Part shown: piece after piece, positions 35,203 to 44,306 of the stretch
How the letters are laid out: the number at the start of each line of letters is the position of its first letter
Position numbering within the stretch: position 1 is the first letter of the stretch
Assembly: GCA_016794365.1 (NCBI GenBank)
Contig: JAEUKB010000097.1
Span: 1-64,000 of the forward strand
Direction of reading: 5' to 3'
Origin: Myxococcales bacterium
GTDB lineage: Bacteria; Myxococcota_A; Polyangia; Palsa-1104; JAEUJZ01
DNA length: 64,000 nt
The notes under the pieces: model-generated
Told to the model about the DNA's origin: nothing
Databases searched by the model: none
What the model saw: the letters and a program-made list of their open reading frames with translations, nothing else
Program-made: the position numbers and the translations under genes

Positions 35203-37200
35203 ATGCGCAGCGCCCCGCGTACGCGACGTACACGACTTGGCAGGTTGGGCACTTTGGCACTTGGCATATCGCTCGGTGGTGTCTCGTGTGAGCCCGCCCA
35301 GGTTTCTCAAGAGCCGATCGGCTTGGCTCCCGTCGAAACCAGCGAGCTACCGCCCGCCTTTGAACCGAGCGGCCCCAGCAGCTACGTGAGCAAGGTCAAA
35401 AACCTACTCACCGGCCTGCCGCCCACCGATGCCGAGCTAGCCGCCGTCGTACAGAACGAGAGCGCACTCGGCGACTTGGTCAGCGAGTGGATGAAGACGC
35501 CGCAGTTTCAGACCCGCATGCTGCGCTTTTTCACCAACGCCTTTCAGCAAGGACAGCTCAACCGCGCAAGCCTTGTGGACATGGTTCCCGACGCACCGAT
35601 CAGCGATCGGATGCTTGGAAACATCCAAGCCAGCTTCCCGCTGACGGTGTGGCAGCTCGCGGTGGTGGAAGGAAAGCCGCTCACCGAAGCGCTGACGACC
35701 GAGCGCTTCATGATGACGCCACCGCTCGCGACGCTGTATTTGTTTCTCGACAATCGTCACACGAGCGATCTGAACCGAGGCACCGACTACATCACGACCG
35801 CGAACCCCAGCTTTAAGTTCACGCTGTCGAACAAGAGCGGCCCGATTCCGATCGAAAAGACGCTCAACCCGTCTGATCCGCTGTTTATGAACTGGTATCT
35901 GCCGAATCCGATTGCGGCACCGTGCGTCGATCCGCTGGTCTATCCGCGAGACACGCCTCGGCTGTATCAGTTCTTGTTTGGCACCGTGATCGGAAGCACT
36001 GCGGTGTGCGCGCAGTCGTTTGCTACGCCGTCCCAGTTTGTCGATGCCGACTACGACAGCTGGCGGATGGTGCAGATTCGCGCGCCCAAAGCAGGCGAGC
36101 AGACGACCGCGTTTTATGACCTGACGACCATGCGAACCGGCAGCGAGCTGGTGCTACGAGTGCCTCGCGTCGGCTTCTTCACCACGCCCGCGTTCTTTGC
36201 CAACTGGGCCACCAACACCAGCAACCAGGCTCGCGTGACGATCAACCAGACTTTGATCGTGGCGCTCGGTCGCAGCTTCGACGATGCCAACAACACCCAG
36301 CCGCTCACGCTGCCTGCGATGGACAAGGCGCACTCGTCCGATCCGGCGTGTTACGGCTGCCACAAGACGCTTGATCCGATGCGTCAGGTGCTGCGTCAGG
36401 CCTACACGCTGACCTATCACGAGCAAAAAGACCCGGCCCAGACCTTGATGCCAGGCGTGTTCGCGTTCGATGGCATCACCAAGAACATCTCGTCGCCCAA
36501 AGAGCTGGGTCAAGCGATGGCGAGTCATCCGCGCTTTGCCGTGGCCTGGACGCAAAAGCTGTGCTTCTTCGCAAACTCGGCACCGTGTAACGAAAACGAT
36601 CCCGAGTTTCAGCGCATCGCGATGTCGTTTGCGAGCGGTGGCCACAACTTCAAGCAGCTGCTGCGCGAGCTTCTCACCTCTCCGCTCACGACCGGCACGC
36701 GCAACACCCAGACCTTTGCCGAGCAAGGCGTGACCATCTCGGTCACTCGCCGCGATCAGCTCTGCTCAGCGATGGCGACGCGCCTGGGTGTGTCCAACCT
36801 GTGCGCGCTCGGACGAGCCCCCAGCCTGACGCAGCTTGTCCCAAGCGATGGCTATTCCCGAGGCGGCACTGCACCGATCCTGGCCACTGACCCAAGCCTG
36901 TTTTATCGCGCAGCCACCGAACAGCTCTGCCGCAGCTTCGCAGACGTTGTGGTCGATACCACCGTGGCAGGCAAGCCGAGTCGCTATCAAAGCAAGATGG
37001 CCGATGCCGCGCTCAGCGACCTGGTCCAGACGGTGATGGGAATTGCCCCAAGCGACGCTCGCTACACCGCACTGCGTCAGGTCATTGCCGACCACCACGG
37101 CAAAGCCATCAAGACCGCCGGAATCAGCGCCACCGATGCGCTCAAGTCAACCTTCGTGCTGGCGTGTATGTCGCCCACCAGCATCTCGATCGGTCTGTAA
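35203..37200 (+). CDS. DUF1592/DUF1588/DUF1585-type lipoprotein
   Basis: AAGGAGG precedes the ATG. The signal ends GGVSC, so the product is lipidated. A helical N-terminal part (residues ~55-150, LTGLPPTDAELAAVV and MKTPQFQTRMLRFF) resembles DUF1592. Then DPACYGCHKTLDPM is the DUF1588 heme-like CxxCH site, and the following TQKLCFFANSAPC and FKQLLRELLTSPLT match DUF1585. Such proteins are abundant in Planctomycetes and Myxococcota and are always paired with a DUF1501 or DUF1552 partner, as here; their reaction is not established. The partner gene begins 11 bases downstream. Confidence 0.8.
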   Translation: MRSAPRTRRTRLGRLGTLALGISLGGVSCEPAQVSQEPIGLAPVETSELPPAFEPSGPSSYVSKVKNLLTGLPPTDAELAAVVQNESALGDLVSEWMKTPQFQTRMLRFFTNAFQQGQLNRASLVDMVPDAPISDRMLGNIQASFPLTVWQLAVVEGKPLTEALTTERFMMTPPLATLYLFLDNRHTSDLNRGTDYITTANPSFKFTLSNKSGPIPIEKTLNPSDPLFMNWYLPNPIAAPCVDPLVYPRDTPRLYQFLFGTVIGSTAVCAQSFATPSQFVDADYDSWRMVQIRAPKAGEQTTAFYDLTTMRTGSELVLRVPRVGFFTTPAFFANWATNTSNQARVTINQTLIVALGRSFDDANNTQPLTLPAMDKAHSSDPACYGCHKTLDPMRQVLRQAYTLTYHEQKDPAQTLMPGVFAFDGITKNISSPKELGQAMASHPRFAVAWTQKLCFFANSAPCNENDPEFQRIAMSFASGGHNFKQLLRELLTSPLTTGTRNTQTFAEQGVTISVTRRDQLCSAMATRLGVSNLCALGRAPSLTQLVPSDGYSRGGTAPILATDPSLFYRAATEQLCRSFADVVVDTTVAGKPSRYQSKMADAALSDLVQTVMGIAPSDARYTALRQVIADHHGKAIKTAGISATDALKSTFVLACMSPTSISIGL

Positions 37201-37211
37201 GGAGCAAAGCC

Positions 37212-38510
37212 ATGGACGTGACTCGACGTGAAGCCATCCTGAGCGCGCTGTTTGGCGCGGGCTCGATCGGTCTGCGCGCGCTGGCGACCGGACTGCCGAT
37301 GTCGGTGCTGCTCAACCCACGCACATCGCTGGCGGAAGCCTGTGCGATGAAGGAACACGCGCAGTACCTCATCTGGGCAACCTCGGGATCGGGAGATCCC
37401 GCCAATGCCAATGTGCCGGGAACCTACGACGATCCGGGCATTGCGCACTCGCTGCTGCCCGAGATGGCCCCGACGCCGATGACGCTGTCGGGCAAGACCT
37501 ATACAGCCGCCAAGCCGTGGGCCTCGCTGCCGCAGCCAGTGCTCGATCGAACCTGCTTTTTCCACCACACCACGCTGACCAACAGCCACGCCAACGAAGG
37601 CAAGGTGCTCAAGCTCATGGGCGCGGTGAAGCGGCAAGAGATGCTGATCTCGCTGCTCGCGAAGAACCTGGCACCCTGCCTGTCCACGGTTCAGGTGGAG
37701 CCCGCCTCGATCAGCGGAGAAGTCATCACCTTCGGGGGCCGCATCCTGCCCGCGCTGACCCCGGTCGGTCTGCGTGACGTGTTCGTCAGCCCGAAGAACC
37801 CGCTCAGCAACTTGCAGGCGCTGCGCGATGCCGACTTGGACCGCGTTCACGAGATCCTCAAGCAGAGCGGCAACAGCGTGCAGCGCAGCTTCCTCGACCG
37901 GATGGCGACTTCCAAAAACGAGCTACGCAACATCTCGGACAGCCTGATCGGCAACCTGGCCACGATTCGCGCCAACGACCTGGACGGCCAGATCACCGCA
38001 GCGGTGTCGCTGATTCAGATGAACGTGAGCCCGGCGTCCGTCATCTTCATCCCGTTTGGCGGCGACAATCACTCCGATGCCAACCTCGCGCGGGAATCCG
38101 CCCAGCACGTCAGCGGCTGCGCAGCCATCGCGACGCTTTTGCAGCGGCTCCAGACCGCCAAGCTGCAAGACAAGGTGACGTTTGTGCTGATGAACGTGTT
38201 TGGGCGCACGCTCAATCGTCCGACCCGCATGGGACGTGACCACCTAGGCAACCACCACTGCACCGTCATCACGGGCAAGCGCATAAAGGGCAGCGTGGTC
38301 GGTGGCGTGGTCAAGAGCGGGAGTGACTATGCGGCGACCCCGATTGACTCGAAGACGGGCTTGCCTGCCATGGGCATGGGCGCAGACATCCCGTTTGGCG
38401 ACACGCTGGGAGCCGTTGGCAAGACCATAGCCGCTGCGGTCGGCCTCTCCAGCGAGGTCATCAGCGACCAGATCACAACCGGCAAAGTCGTCACCGCCGC
38501 CCTCGCCTAA
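37212..38510 (+). CDS. Exported DUF1501/DUF1552-like protein
   Basis: The ATG at 37212 has AAGGAG upstream and opens a Tat-like signal (VTRREAILSALFGAGSIGLR). The mature part has the alkaline-phosphatase-like hints of this group: YLIWATSGSGDPANANVPGT, FFHHTTLTNSHANEGKVLKL, FIPFGGDNHSDANL and VLMNVFGRTLNRPTRMGRDH. The last resembles the FGRTxxxxxxxGRDHH motif of DUF1501 proteins. It forms an operon with the DUF1592-type gene. Active-site metal binding is plausible but unproved. Confidence 0.75.
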   Translation: MDVTRREAILSALFGAGSIGLRALATGLPMSVLLNPRTSLAEACAMKEHAQYLIWATSGSGDPANANVPGTYDDPGIAHSLLPEMAPTPMTLSGKTYTAAKPWASLPQPVLDRTCFFHHTTLTNSHANEGKVLKLMGAVKRQEMLISLLAKNLAPCLSTVQVEPASISGEVITFGGRILPALTPVGLRDVFVSPKNPLSNLQALRDADLDRVHEILKQSGNSVQRSFLDRMATSKNELRNISDSLIGNLATIRANDLDGQITAAVSLIQMNVSPASVIFIPFGGDNHSDANLARESAQHVSGCAAIATLLQRLQTAKLQDKVTFVLMNVFGRTLNRPTRMGRDHLGNHHCTVITGKRIKGSVVGGVVKSGSDYAATPIDSKTGLPAMGMGADIPFGDTLGAVGKTIAAAVGLSSEVISDQITTGKVVTAALA

Positions 38511-38540
38511 GAACGCCGCCTTCCCCTGTCACAAGACCCG

Positions 38541-38567
38541 GGACCCAAGACCCAGTGGGCTGGGTCC
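38541..38567. terminator. Hairpin between convergent genes
   Basis: A perfect 7-bp stem GGACCCA/TGGGTCC encloses a smaller CCA/TGG pairing. There is no strong T-run, so it could serve as a weak bidirectional terminator between the DUF1501-like gene and hcrB. Confidence 0.4.
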
Positions 38568-38610
38568 AAACCCTAGTGAACGCGATCCCGGCATCGCGTC
38601 AGTGGGCGGG

Positions 38611-39636
38611 CTAACCGAGCACGCGCATCAGGCGCTGGCGGTCTTGGGACACGTCATCGCCCCGGACCTCACGCAGCGCTGAGGTCACCAGGCTCTTGAC
38701 CATTGCCTTGCGATACGACAGCGACATGTCGGCATGATCCATCGGCTTGGCCAGCGGATACGCCGCTTCGGCGGCCTGTCGAATCTGCTCATCACCAAGC
38801 GGCTGCCCGATAAGGAGCGCTGCCACTTCTTCCACCAAGATCGGTCGCGACGACACAGCGCCGAGCGCCAGCTGCGCGTGCTGGACCGTCCCCGCTTCGT
38901 CTCGCTGCACCGCCACCGCGACCCCGAGCAGCGGAAAGTCAAAGGATCCTCGCCGCCGCAGCTTCCAGTAGGCACTACGCTGACCCGCTCGCCGAGGAAT
39001 CCGAATCAAGGTGAGCAGCTCATCGGGACGCTTGGACAGGTAGTGGATGCCGTCGTTTTGGTACAGCGCGGACAGCGGGATTTCGCGCAGGCCACTGGCA
39101 GAGCAGAACTGGACCTGCGCCCCGAGCGCCATCAAGGCCGGGGCCGCATCGGTCGAAGACACCGCCAAGCAGCGCGGGCTAGAGGTCGCCACCCAGCAGA
39201 TGTCGCCGTCTTTCTTTTTGCAAAAGCCAATCGACTGTCGCCAGGGCTGGCTCTGGTTGTAGTACTCGCAGCGGGTGTCCAGGCACAGGTTGCCGCCGAT
39301 CGTGGCCGTGCCTCGGATGTGGACGGTCGCGATCTGCGACACCGCTTGGACCAGGCCGCGCAGCTCTGTCGATAGCGTTTCGTGCGTTTCGATGGTCCGC
39401 AGGCGCACGCTGCCGCCGATGCAGAACTCGTCCGCCGACAGCGTGAGCTGCCCCAGCTCTTTGACATTGCGCAAGCTGATAAGCCGCGCGGGCGTCTGCT
39501 GACGACGCTTCATGTTGGGGAGCAGATCGGTCCCACCCGCCAGGATCGACGAGTGCTCAGGGTCCGCTTGGAGCAGCGCCAGCGCTTCGGACAGCGACTG
39601 TGGCAAAAGAAGTTGAAACTCGGGAAGCCTTAGCAT
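38611..39636 (-). CDS. hcrB: 4-hydroxybenzoyl-CoA reductase-type FAD and 4Fe-4S subunit
   Basis: A CoxM-type FAD-binding subunit: SSILAGGTDLLPNMKRR is the first FAD motif, and TVHIRGTATIGGNLCL is the second. The decisive feature is an insert after GGNLCLDTRCEYYNQSQPWR with further Cys in FCKKKDGDICWV and SSPRCLAV. These four cysteines match those binding the extra [4Fe-4S] cluster of 4-hydroxybenzoyl-CoA reductase beta, which is absent from xanthine oxidase-type subunits. The gene follows hcrA by nine bases in an hcrC-hcrA-hcrB order. The enzyme reductively removes the para-hydroxyl of hydroxybenzoyl-CoA in anaerobic aromatic breakdown. The exact substrate is inferred. Confidence 0.85.
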   Translation of the reverse strand: MLRLPEFQLLLPQSLSEALALLQADPEHSSILAGGTDLLPNMKRRQQTPARLISLRNVKELGQLTLSADEFCIGGSVRLRTIETHETLSTELRGLVQAVSQIATVHIRGTATIGGNLCLDTRCEYYNQSQPWRQSIGFCKKKDGDICWVATSSPRCLAVSSTDAAPALMALGAQVQFCSASGLREIPLSALYQNDGIHYLSKRPDELLTLIRIPRRAGQRSAYWKLRRRGSFDFPLLGVAVAVQRDEAGTVQHAQLALGAVSSRPILVEEVAALLIGQPLGDEQIRQAAEAAYPLAKPMDHADMSLSYRKAMVKSLVTSALREVRGDDVSQDRQRLMRVLG

Positions 39637-39645
39637 GGGTGTCCC

Positions 39646-42099
39646 CTAGACGTTCTTGGCCCGCTTGTCTTTTGGACGAGCCACTTCGTTGGTCGCGCGC
39701 CCGTCCCCGCCCTGCCAGGGCGTCGGCACGAACAGCGGCGCAGGATACGAGACAGACGGGAAGTCCTTGGGACCGATGCGGCCCGGCTTGCCCGCCGCCT
39801 TCTGCGCCAGCGCCTTCAGGATCTTTTCGGGCGTGATCGGAACCTCATCAATGCGCACGCCAACCGCATCAAAGATGGCGTTGGCAATGGCAGGCATGAT
39901 GGGCAGCAGCGGCCCTTGTCCCACTTCTTTGCCACCGAAGGGACCGTTTGGGTCGGGGTCTTCAAGCAGCTCGATGTCCACTTCAGGCATCTCCAGCGAG
40001 GTCAGGCTCTTGTATTCCAAGATCGACGGGGTGCGATGCACGAGCGCGGACGACAGCTTCGGCGGCAAGCGTCGGAACGCCTGCTCTTCCATCAGCGCTT
40101 CACCCAGGCCCATGTAGACGCTGCCTTCGACCTGACCGCGTGCCAGCGTTGGGTTTAAGGCCCGTCCGATGTCGTGGGCGATAAAGACCTTGTCGATGCC
40201 CAGCCAGCCGGTCTCTGGATCGACGCTGACTTCGACCACAGCCGCCGTATACGAGTACGCGGGGGACGGACCGACACCGCCCCCTTTGAACAGGGCCGCT
40301 GGCTTTTCCGGCTTATACGATCCCGTTGTGCCAATCGTTCCGGCTGCGGCTTCGGCCAGGACCACGGCCTCGCGAAACGACAGGCCCTTTTCCGGTGCCG
40401 CCGCATCAAAGACCCGGCCTTGCGCAAACACCAGCTGGTCGGCAGCCACACCGAGCTTGTCCGCCACCGCTGTCGCAACGATCTCGCGGGCACGCTCCGC
40501 CGCTGCAATCGCGGCATTGCCCATCATCATGGTCACACGGCTGGAATACGAGCCCAGGTCCACCGGAGACAAGTCGCTATCGCCGGTCACGACCTTCACG
40601 TCCGCGACCTCGACGCCCAGCACCTCGGCCACGCAGGCGCACAGCACGTCGTCGCAGCCCTGCCCGACTTCCGCCACGCCACAGAACGCCGTCACCAGCC
40701 CCGAGCGGTCCAGCTTGAGCTGCACACCCGAGTGCGGCATGTCGTTGTAATAGATCGGCATGCCCGCGCCTGACAGGTACGACGAGCACGCGATGCCAAC
40801 GCCTTTGCCATAGGGCAGCTTGCGGTGCTTGTTCGAAAAGTCCGAGCGCCGCACCACTGAGCGAATGCAGTCCGCGAGCCCAATCGACTGCACCCGCAGG
40901 TAGTTCGCGGTGAGCGAGCCAGGCTGTGCGACGATGCGGAGCCGCAACTCCGCCGGATCGAGGGCCAGCTTGTCAGCGATCTTGTCAAGCTGCACTTCCT
41001 GACCAAACCGAGGCTGCACCGTACCGTGACCCCGCTTGGGACCACAGGGAGGCTTGTTGGTAAAGACGCGGCAGCCCTCGAACTGATAGTTGGGCAGGTG
41101 ATACGTCACCGTGGCCAGTGCGCCGGTATAGAACGTGCTGGCGACGCCATACGAACCATACGCACCGCCATCGAGCAGCGTCTGAAGATGCAGTGCCGTC
41201 AGCGTTCCGTCTTGCTTCACCCCGCAGCGCAGCTTCATCAGGACCGGGTGACGACCGCGATGGCAGTAGAACACTTCTTCTCGGGACAGACAGATCTTGA
41301 CGGGACGACCGAGCATCATCGCGGCTTTGCAGATGACGATCTCGTGCCCAAAGGGATCGGTCTTGCCGCCAAAGCCGCCCCCTTGCGGCGTCGAGATGAC
41401 GCGCACACGCGACGGCTTTTGACCCAGCACCTTGGCCACTGCGCGATGGACATAGTGCGGCGTCTGGGTGCTCGACCACAGCGTCAGCTTGCCGTCGGGA
41501 TCGAGCGCGGCCACAGCGGCATGCGTCTCGAGCGGTAGGTGCGTGTTGCCCGCGTAGTGAAACGTATCTTCAAAGACATGATCCGCTTCCGCGAAGCCTT
41601 GCTCGACGCTGCCGAACGATAGCGCCACTGCCTTGTGGACGTTGCCGCTGTCGCCGTAGTCGTGAATGCGCGGCTCGGGATGGCTCAGCGCTTCTTCGGG
41701 GGCAGAGATGGTCTGGAGCGGCTCGTATTCGACATCAATCAGCGCCAGGGCTTCTTCGGCGAGCAGCTCGGTCTGAGCCACCACCGCAGCGACCGGATCA
41801 CCGACGAAGCGCACCTTGTCTAGGCACAGCGCGTGCTCGTCTTGACTGACCGGCAAGATGCCAAACGTCGTCGGCATGTCCGCGCCAGTCAGGACCAAGT
41901 GAACGCCGGGCAGCGCCAACGCGCGACGGGCATCGATCGAGACAATCTTGGCGTGCGGCAGCGGCGAGCGCAGCAGCCGACAGTGCAGCATGCGTGGAAA
42001 GTTCAGATCGTCGGCATAGCGAGTCTCACCCGTGACCTTGGCGCGGGCATCGACGCGCCGACGCGCTTTGCCAATGATGTGAAGCGGCCTGTTCTTCAT
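39646..42099 (-). CDS. hcrA: 4-hydroxybenzoyl-CoA reductase-type molybdopterin subunit
   Basis: An 817-residue molybdenum hydroxylase large subunit without a signal peptide, so cytoplasmic. VDARAKVTGETRYADDL opens the protein; STPQGGGFGGKTDPFGHE, TNKPPCGPKRGHGTVQPRF, VAEVGQGCDDVLCACVAEVL and SYSSRVTMMMGN follow. The PCGxxRGHGT and SYSSRVT motifs are like those of HcrA. The catalytic Glu is in FGGKEVGQG near the C-terminus. Its start overlaps the end of hcrC as ATGA, so translation is coupled. The C-terminal 60 residues (after ILKALAQKAAG) are an extra tail. Confidence 0.87.
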   Translation of the reverse strand: MKNRPLHIIGKARRRVDARAKVTGETRYADDLNFPRMLHCRLLRSPLPHAKIVSIDARRALALPGVHLVLTGADMPTTFGILPVSQDEHALCLDKVRFVGDPVAAVVAQTELLAEEALALIDVEYEPLQTISAPEEALSHPEPRIHDYGDSGNVHKAVALSFGSVEQGFAEADHVFEDTFHYAGNTHLPLETHAAVAALDPDGKLTLWSSTQTPHYVHRAVAKVLGQKPSRVRVISTPQGGGFGGKTDPFGHEIVICKAAMMLGRPVKICLSREEVFYCHRGRHPVLMKLRCGVKQDGTLTALHLQTLLDGGAYGSYGVASTFYTGALATVTYHLPNYQFEGCRVFTNKPPCGPKRGHGTVQPRFGQEVQLDKIADKLALDPAELRLRIVAQPGSLTANYLRVQSIGLADCIRSVVRRSDFSNKHRKLPYGKGVGIACSSYLSGAGMPIYYNDMPHSGVQLKLDRSGLVTAFCGVAEVGQGCDDVLCACVAEVLGVEVADVKVVTGDSDLSPVDLGSYSSRVTMMMGNAAIAAAERAREIVATAVADKLGVAADQLVFAQGRVFDAAAPEKGLSFREAVVLAEAAAGTIGTTGSYKPEKPAALFKGGGVGPSPAYSYTAAVVEVSVDPETGWLGIDKVFIAHDIGRALNPTLARGQVEGSVYMGLGEALMEEQAFRRLPPKLSSALVHRTPSILEYKSLTSLEMPEVDIELLEDPDPNGPFGGKEVGQGPLLPIMPAIANAIFDAVGVRIDEVPITPEKILKALAQKAAGKPGRIGPKDFPSVSYPAPLFVPTPWQGGDGRATNEVARPKDKRAKNV

Positions 42100-42575
42100 C
42101 GCTGTTCCTCACGCAGGACCTGGGCCGCCGCATCGACCGCATCGAGGATCTGAAGGTAGCCGGTGCAGCGACAGAGGTTGCCGCTCAGCGCCTCGCGGAC
42201 TTCGCTGCGACTCGGACAGGGATTGCGCTCGAGCAGGGCCTTGGCGGTGAGCAGGATGCCGGGTGTGCAGTAGCCGCACTGGGCCGCGCCGTGATCGGCA
42301 AAGGCTGCTTGCAAGGGATGAAGCTCAGCACCACGGGCCAGGCCTTCGACGGTGGTGATCTGCTGACCGGCGCACTCCATCGCCAGCACCAGACAGGACA
42401 GCACGGGCTCTCCATCGAGCAGCACGGCACAGGCACCGCACTCGCCCAGCTCGCAGCCATGCTTGGTGCCGGTAAGCTGTAGGTTTTCGCGCAAGACCTC
42501 AAGCAGCGTCAGGTTGGGCTGGCAGAGCGTGTCGTACCGCTCGCCGTTGACGATGAGGGAAATGGGCTGTTTCAC
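42096..42575 (-). CDS. hcrC: 4-hydroxybenzoyl-CoA reductase-type 2Fe-2S subunit
   Basis: A 159-residue iron-sulfur subunit. GCELGECGACAVLLDG with the later SCLVLAM Cys binds the plant-type cluster; QCGYCTPGILLTAKALL and NLCRCTGYLQILDAV bind the second. The GTG start has AAGGAGAG upstream. As first gene of the hcrCAB operon it would relay electrons between the molybdenum site and the FAD/4Fe-4S subunit. Confidence 0.88.
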   Translation of the reverse strand: MKQPISLIVNGERYDTLCQPNLTLLEVLRENLQLTGTKHGCELGECGACAVLLDGEPVLSCLVLAMECAGQQITTVEGLARGAELHPLQAAFADHGAAQCGYCTPGILLTAKALLERNPCPSRSEVREALSGNLCRCTGYLQILDAVDAAAQVLREEQR

Positions 42576-42630
42576 AAACGCTCTCCTTGCTTAGGTCGCA
42601 GGGTGAAAAGAAGAACCGAACCACGTGGGC

Positions 42631-43953
42631 TTACAGCGGAACGTACAGACCCAAGTGGGCAAAGCCAGCACCGCAGAACGCAGCACAGCCCGCAACGCCC
42701 ACTTCTTCGTTGGCCACAAATGGAATGCCGAACTGGTTGCCGACTGCGTCTTGGGCAAACCACAGGCCGCCGGATAGCTCGATGACGCTGCGCGACAGGT
42801 GCTCACCCACGGGACCGAGCCGCGAAAACACGGTCATGCGCCACTTGATCTGAAGCTCGGTGGTCAAGGTCGAATAGGAGCCCAGCTTCGGATCGGACGT
42901 GTACGCCAGAAACGGCGACGTGCGGCCCATGGCATCAGTGGTCTGCCCAAACTCGACGCCGCGCTCGGCATAGCACGGAGAGCCGGGAAACACGCGCGGC
43001 TGCTCCCCACAGTTTGAGCGATAAAACGACGCTTCCCACTGACGGAAGTAGCCGAGCAGTCCACGCAGCTCAAACGGCCCGATGGGTAGATGCAGCGCGA
43101 CTTCGGGACTGACGCTCGACACGCCCCAGGAATCGGTGAACACGCGCAGGGCCGGTCGCAGCACCACAAACGGAATCAGCGCGCCGGGCAGACCGAACAG
43201 CTTGTGCGAAGACAGCGCAAAGGCATGACGAATGCGCGAAGTGGGCAGGTTTTCAAACTCGCGACGCTCACCCGCGACCGAGACCGGACGATAGGGATTG
43301 TTTTGATAGCCTGACAGGACGAACAGCTCGTAGGTCAGCGAAGCAATCAGCGATCGACCGAGCACCTGCGTCCAGCCCGCAATGGCGTGGCCTTCGTGCA
43401 AGATGCCCATGTTTAGATAGCCGGTGGGGCCCAGGCGCTTGCCTACAGAGGAGTGCGTGTAGTCTCCGCCCACGCGCAGGATCGTGTTTTCTTGAAACAG
43501 GCTGACCTTGGCGCGCAGCGAAGCCGTGTGGGAAAAGTAGTCGCTTTCCGAGGAATAGCCGTAGCCCGCAGACACAGTGGACTTGCCGACCAGCGGGATC
43601 TCGGTGCCGAAGCCGACCTCGTGACGCAGCTCGGTGAAGGGTTCATCAGAGGTCGCACCCGCAGCCACCGAAGCCGAGGTGATCGCGTCCAGTCCGTAGG
43701 AGCCCGTAACTGCAAAGCCGCTCGCGGTCTGCTGCCGGATGTCTACGGTCGGATTGATCACCCGCGTGTTGCGATCGCGCCAGTAGCTGCCCCGAAAGAC
43801 CGCTTCCCCGCTCACGTTCTGCGGCAAGTGCTCTGCCCACGCGGGCCTTCCAAGGCAGAGCAGCACGCCCCACAGCACGACCGCCCGCAGAACGCGCTCA
43901 AGGCGATGACTGAGAACGCCTAACAAAACCGTCGTGAGGAACCCCGACTGCAC
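42631..43953 (-). CDS. DUF3570 beta-barrel-like protein
   Basis: The mature part is a series of amphipathic beta-strands (SGEAVFRGSYWRDRNTRV, TVSAGYGYSSESDYFSHTAS and so on) ending in VGVAGCAAFCGAGFAHLGL, consistent with an outer-membrane barrel as in DUF3570. A signal-like segment (VLWGVLLCLGRPAWAEH) precedes it. The frame opens at a TTG at 44052, but the N-terminal part to about 43930 is encoded inside a palindromic element. I mark the GTG at 43953 as a start without firm support; TTG at 43926 is an alternative. DUF3570 genes often accompany DUF4266 genes, as here. Confidence 0.7.
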   Translation of the reverse strand: MQSGFLTTVLLGVLSHRLERVLRAVVLWGVLLCLGRPAWAEHLPQNVSGEAVFRGSYWRDRNTRVINPTVDIRQQTASGFAVTGSYGLDAITSASVAAGATSDEPFTELRHEVGFGTEIPLVGKSTVSAGYGYSSESDYFSHTASLRAKVSLFQENTILRVGGDYTHSSVGKRLGPTGYLNMGILHEGHAIAGWTQVLGRSLIASLTYELFVLSGYQNNPYRPVSVAGERREFENLPTSRIRHAFALSSHKLFGLPGALIPFVVLRPALRVFTDSWGVSSVSPEVALHLPIGPFELRGLLGYFRQWEASFYRSNCGEQPRVFPGSPCYAERGVEFGQTTDAMGRTSPFLAYTSDPKLGSYSTLTTELQIKWRMTVFSRLGPVGEHLSRSVIELSGGLWFAQDAVGNQFGIPFVANEEVGVAGCAAFCGAGFAHLGLYVPL

Positions 43954-44041
43954 AGAGGAGGAACCGGAGCGTACGCAAGTACGTGAGGACCGACGATGCC
44001 GCAAGCGGGGTCCGCAGTAGGTTTTGTGAGGCGTTCTTAGT
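43910..44041. repeat. Palindromic intergenic element with inverted ends
   Basis: The left end GACTGAGAACGCCTAAC and the right end GTGAGGCGTTCTTAGTTG, extended inward by AAAACC and GGTTTT, form inverted repeats of about 21 bases with two mismatches. The interior contains a hairpin CGTAC-GCAA-GTACG and the stretch CGAAGGxx-free GAGGAACCCCGACTGC. Total length is about 130 bp. It lies between the DUF4266 stop and the DUF3570 signal peptide. The layout resembles a MITE or REP-like element; no other copy is seen in this window. Confidence 0.6.
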
Positions 44042-44306
44042 TGCAACCGCAACCTCCACCGCCTGCGTCATCACCGAAGCCGCCTTGGGTGCCGTGACGA
44101 GCATATTCCCAGTGGGCGCGGAACTTGACCTCGGCCTTGTCGCCAAAGCCCGGAGCCATGCAGCGCTCTGCGAGCTGCTCACGCTGATACGGACGAACGA
44201 CGGTGCAGCCGCCAAGCAAGCTGAGCCCGCACAGTCCGCACCACACAAGCAGCGCCGTGCGCCCCGCGATGGCTAAGCGTCGAAGCTGCGGTCTGAAAGT
44301 GGCCAT
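44037..44306 (-). CDS. DUF4266 small lipoprotein
   Basis: An 89-residue protein with a lipoprotein signal ending LLGGC. The mature part VVRPYQREQLAERCMA, then HWEYARHGTQGGFGDDAGGG and the final GCGCN, matches the DUF4266 pattern, which almost always ends in GGGCGCN. The Met at 44306 is the natural start; the frame open to 44459 is not needed. It precedes the DUF3570 gene, its usual partner, though here a palindromic element separates them. Confidence 0.8.
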   Translation of the reverse strand: MATFRPQLRRLAIAGRTALLVWCGLCGLSLLGGCTVVRPYQREQLAERCMAPGFGDKAEVKFRAHWEYARHGTQGGFGDDAGGGGCGCN

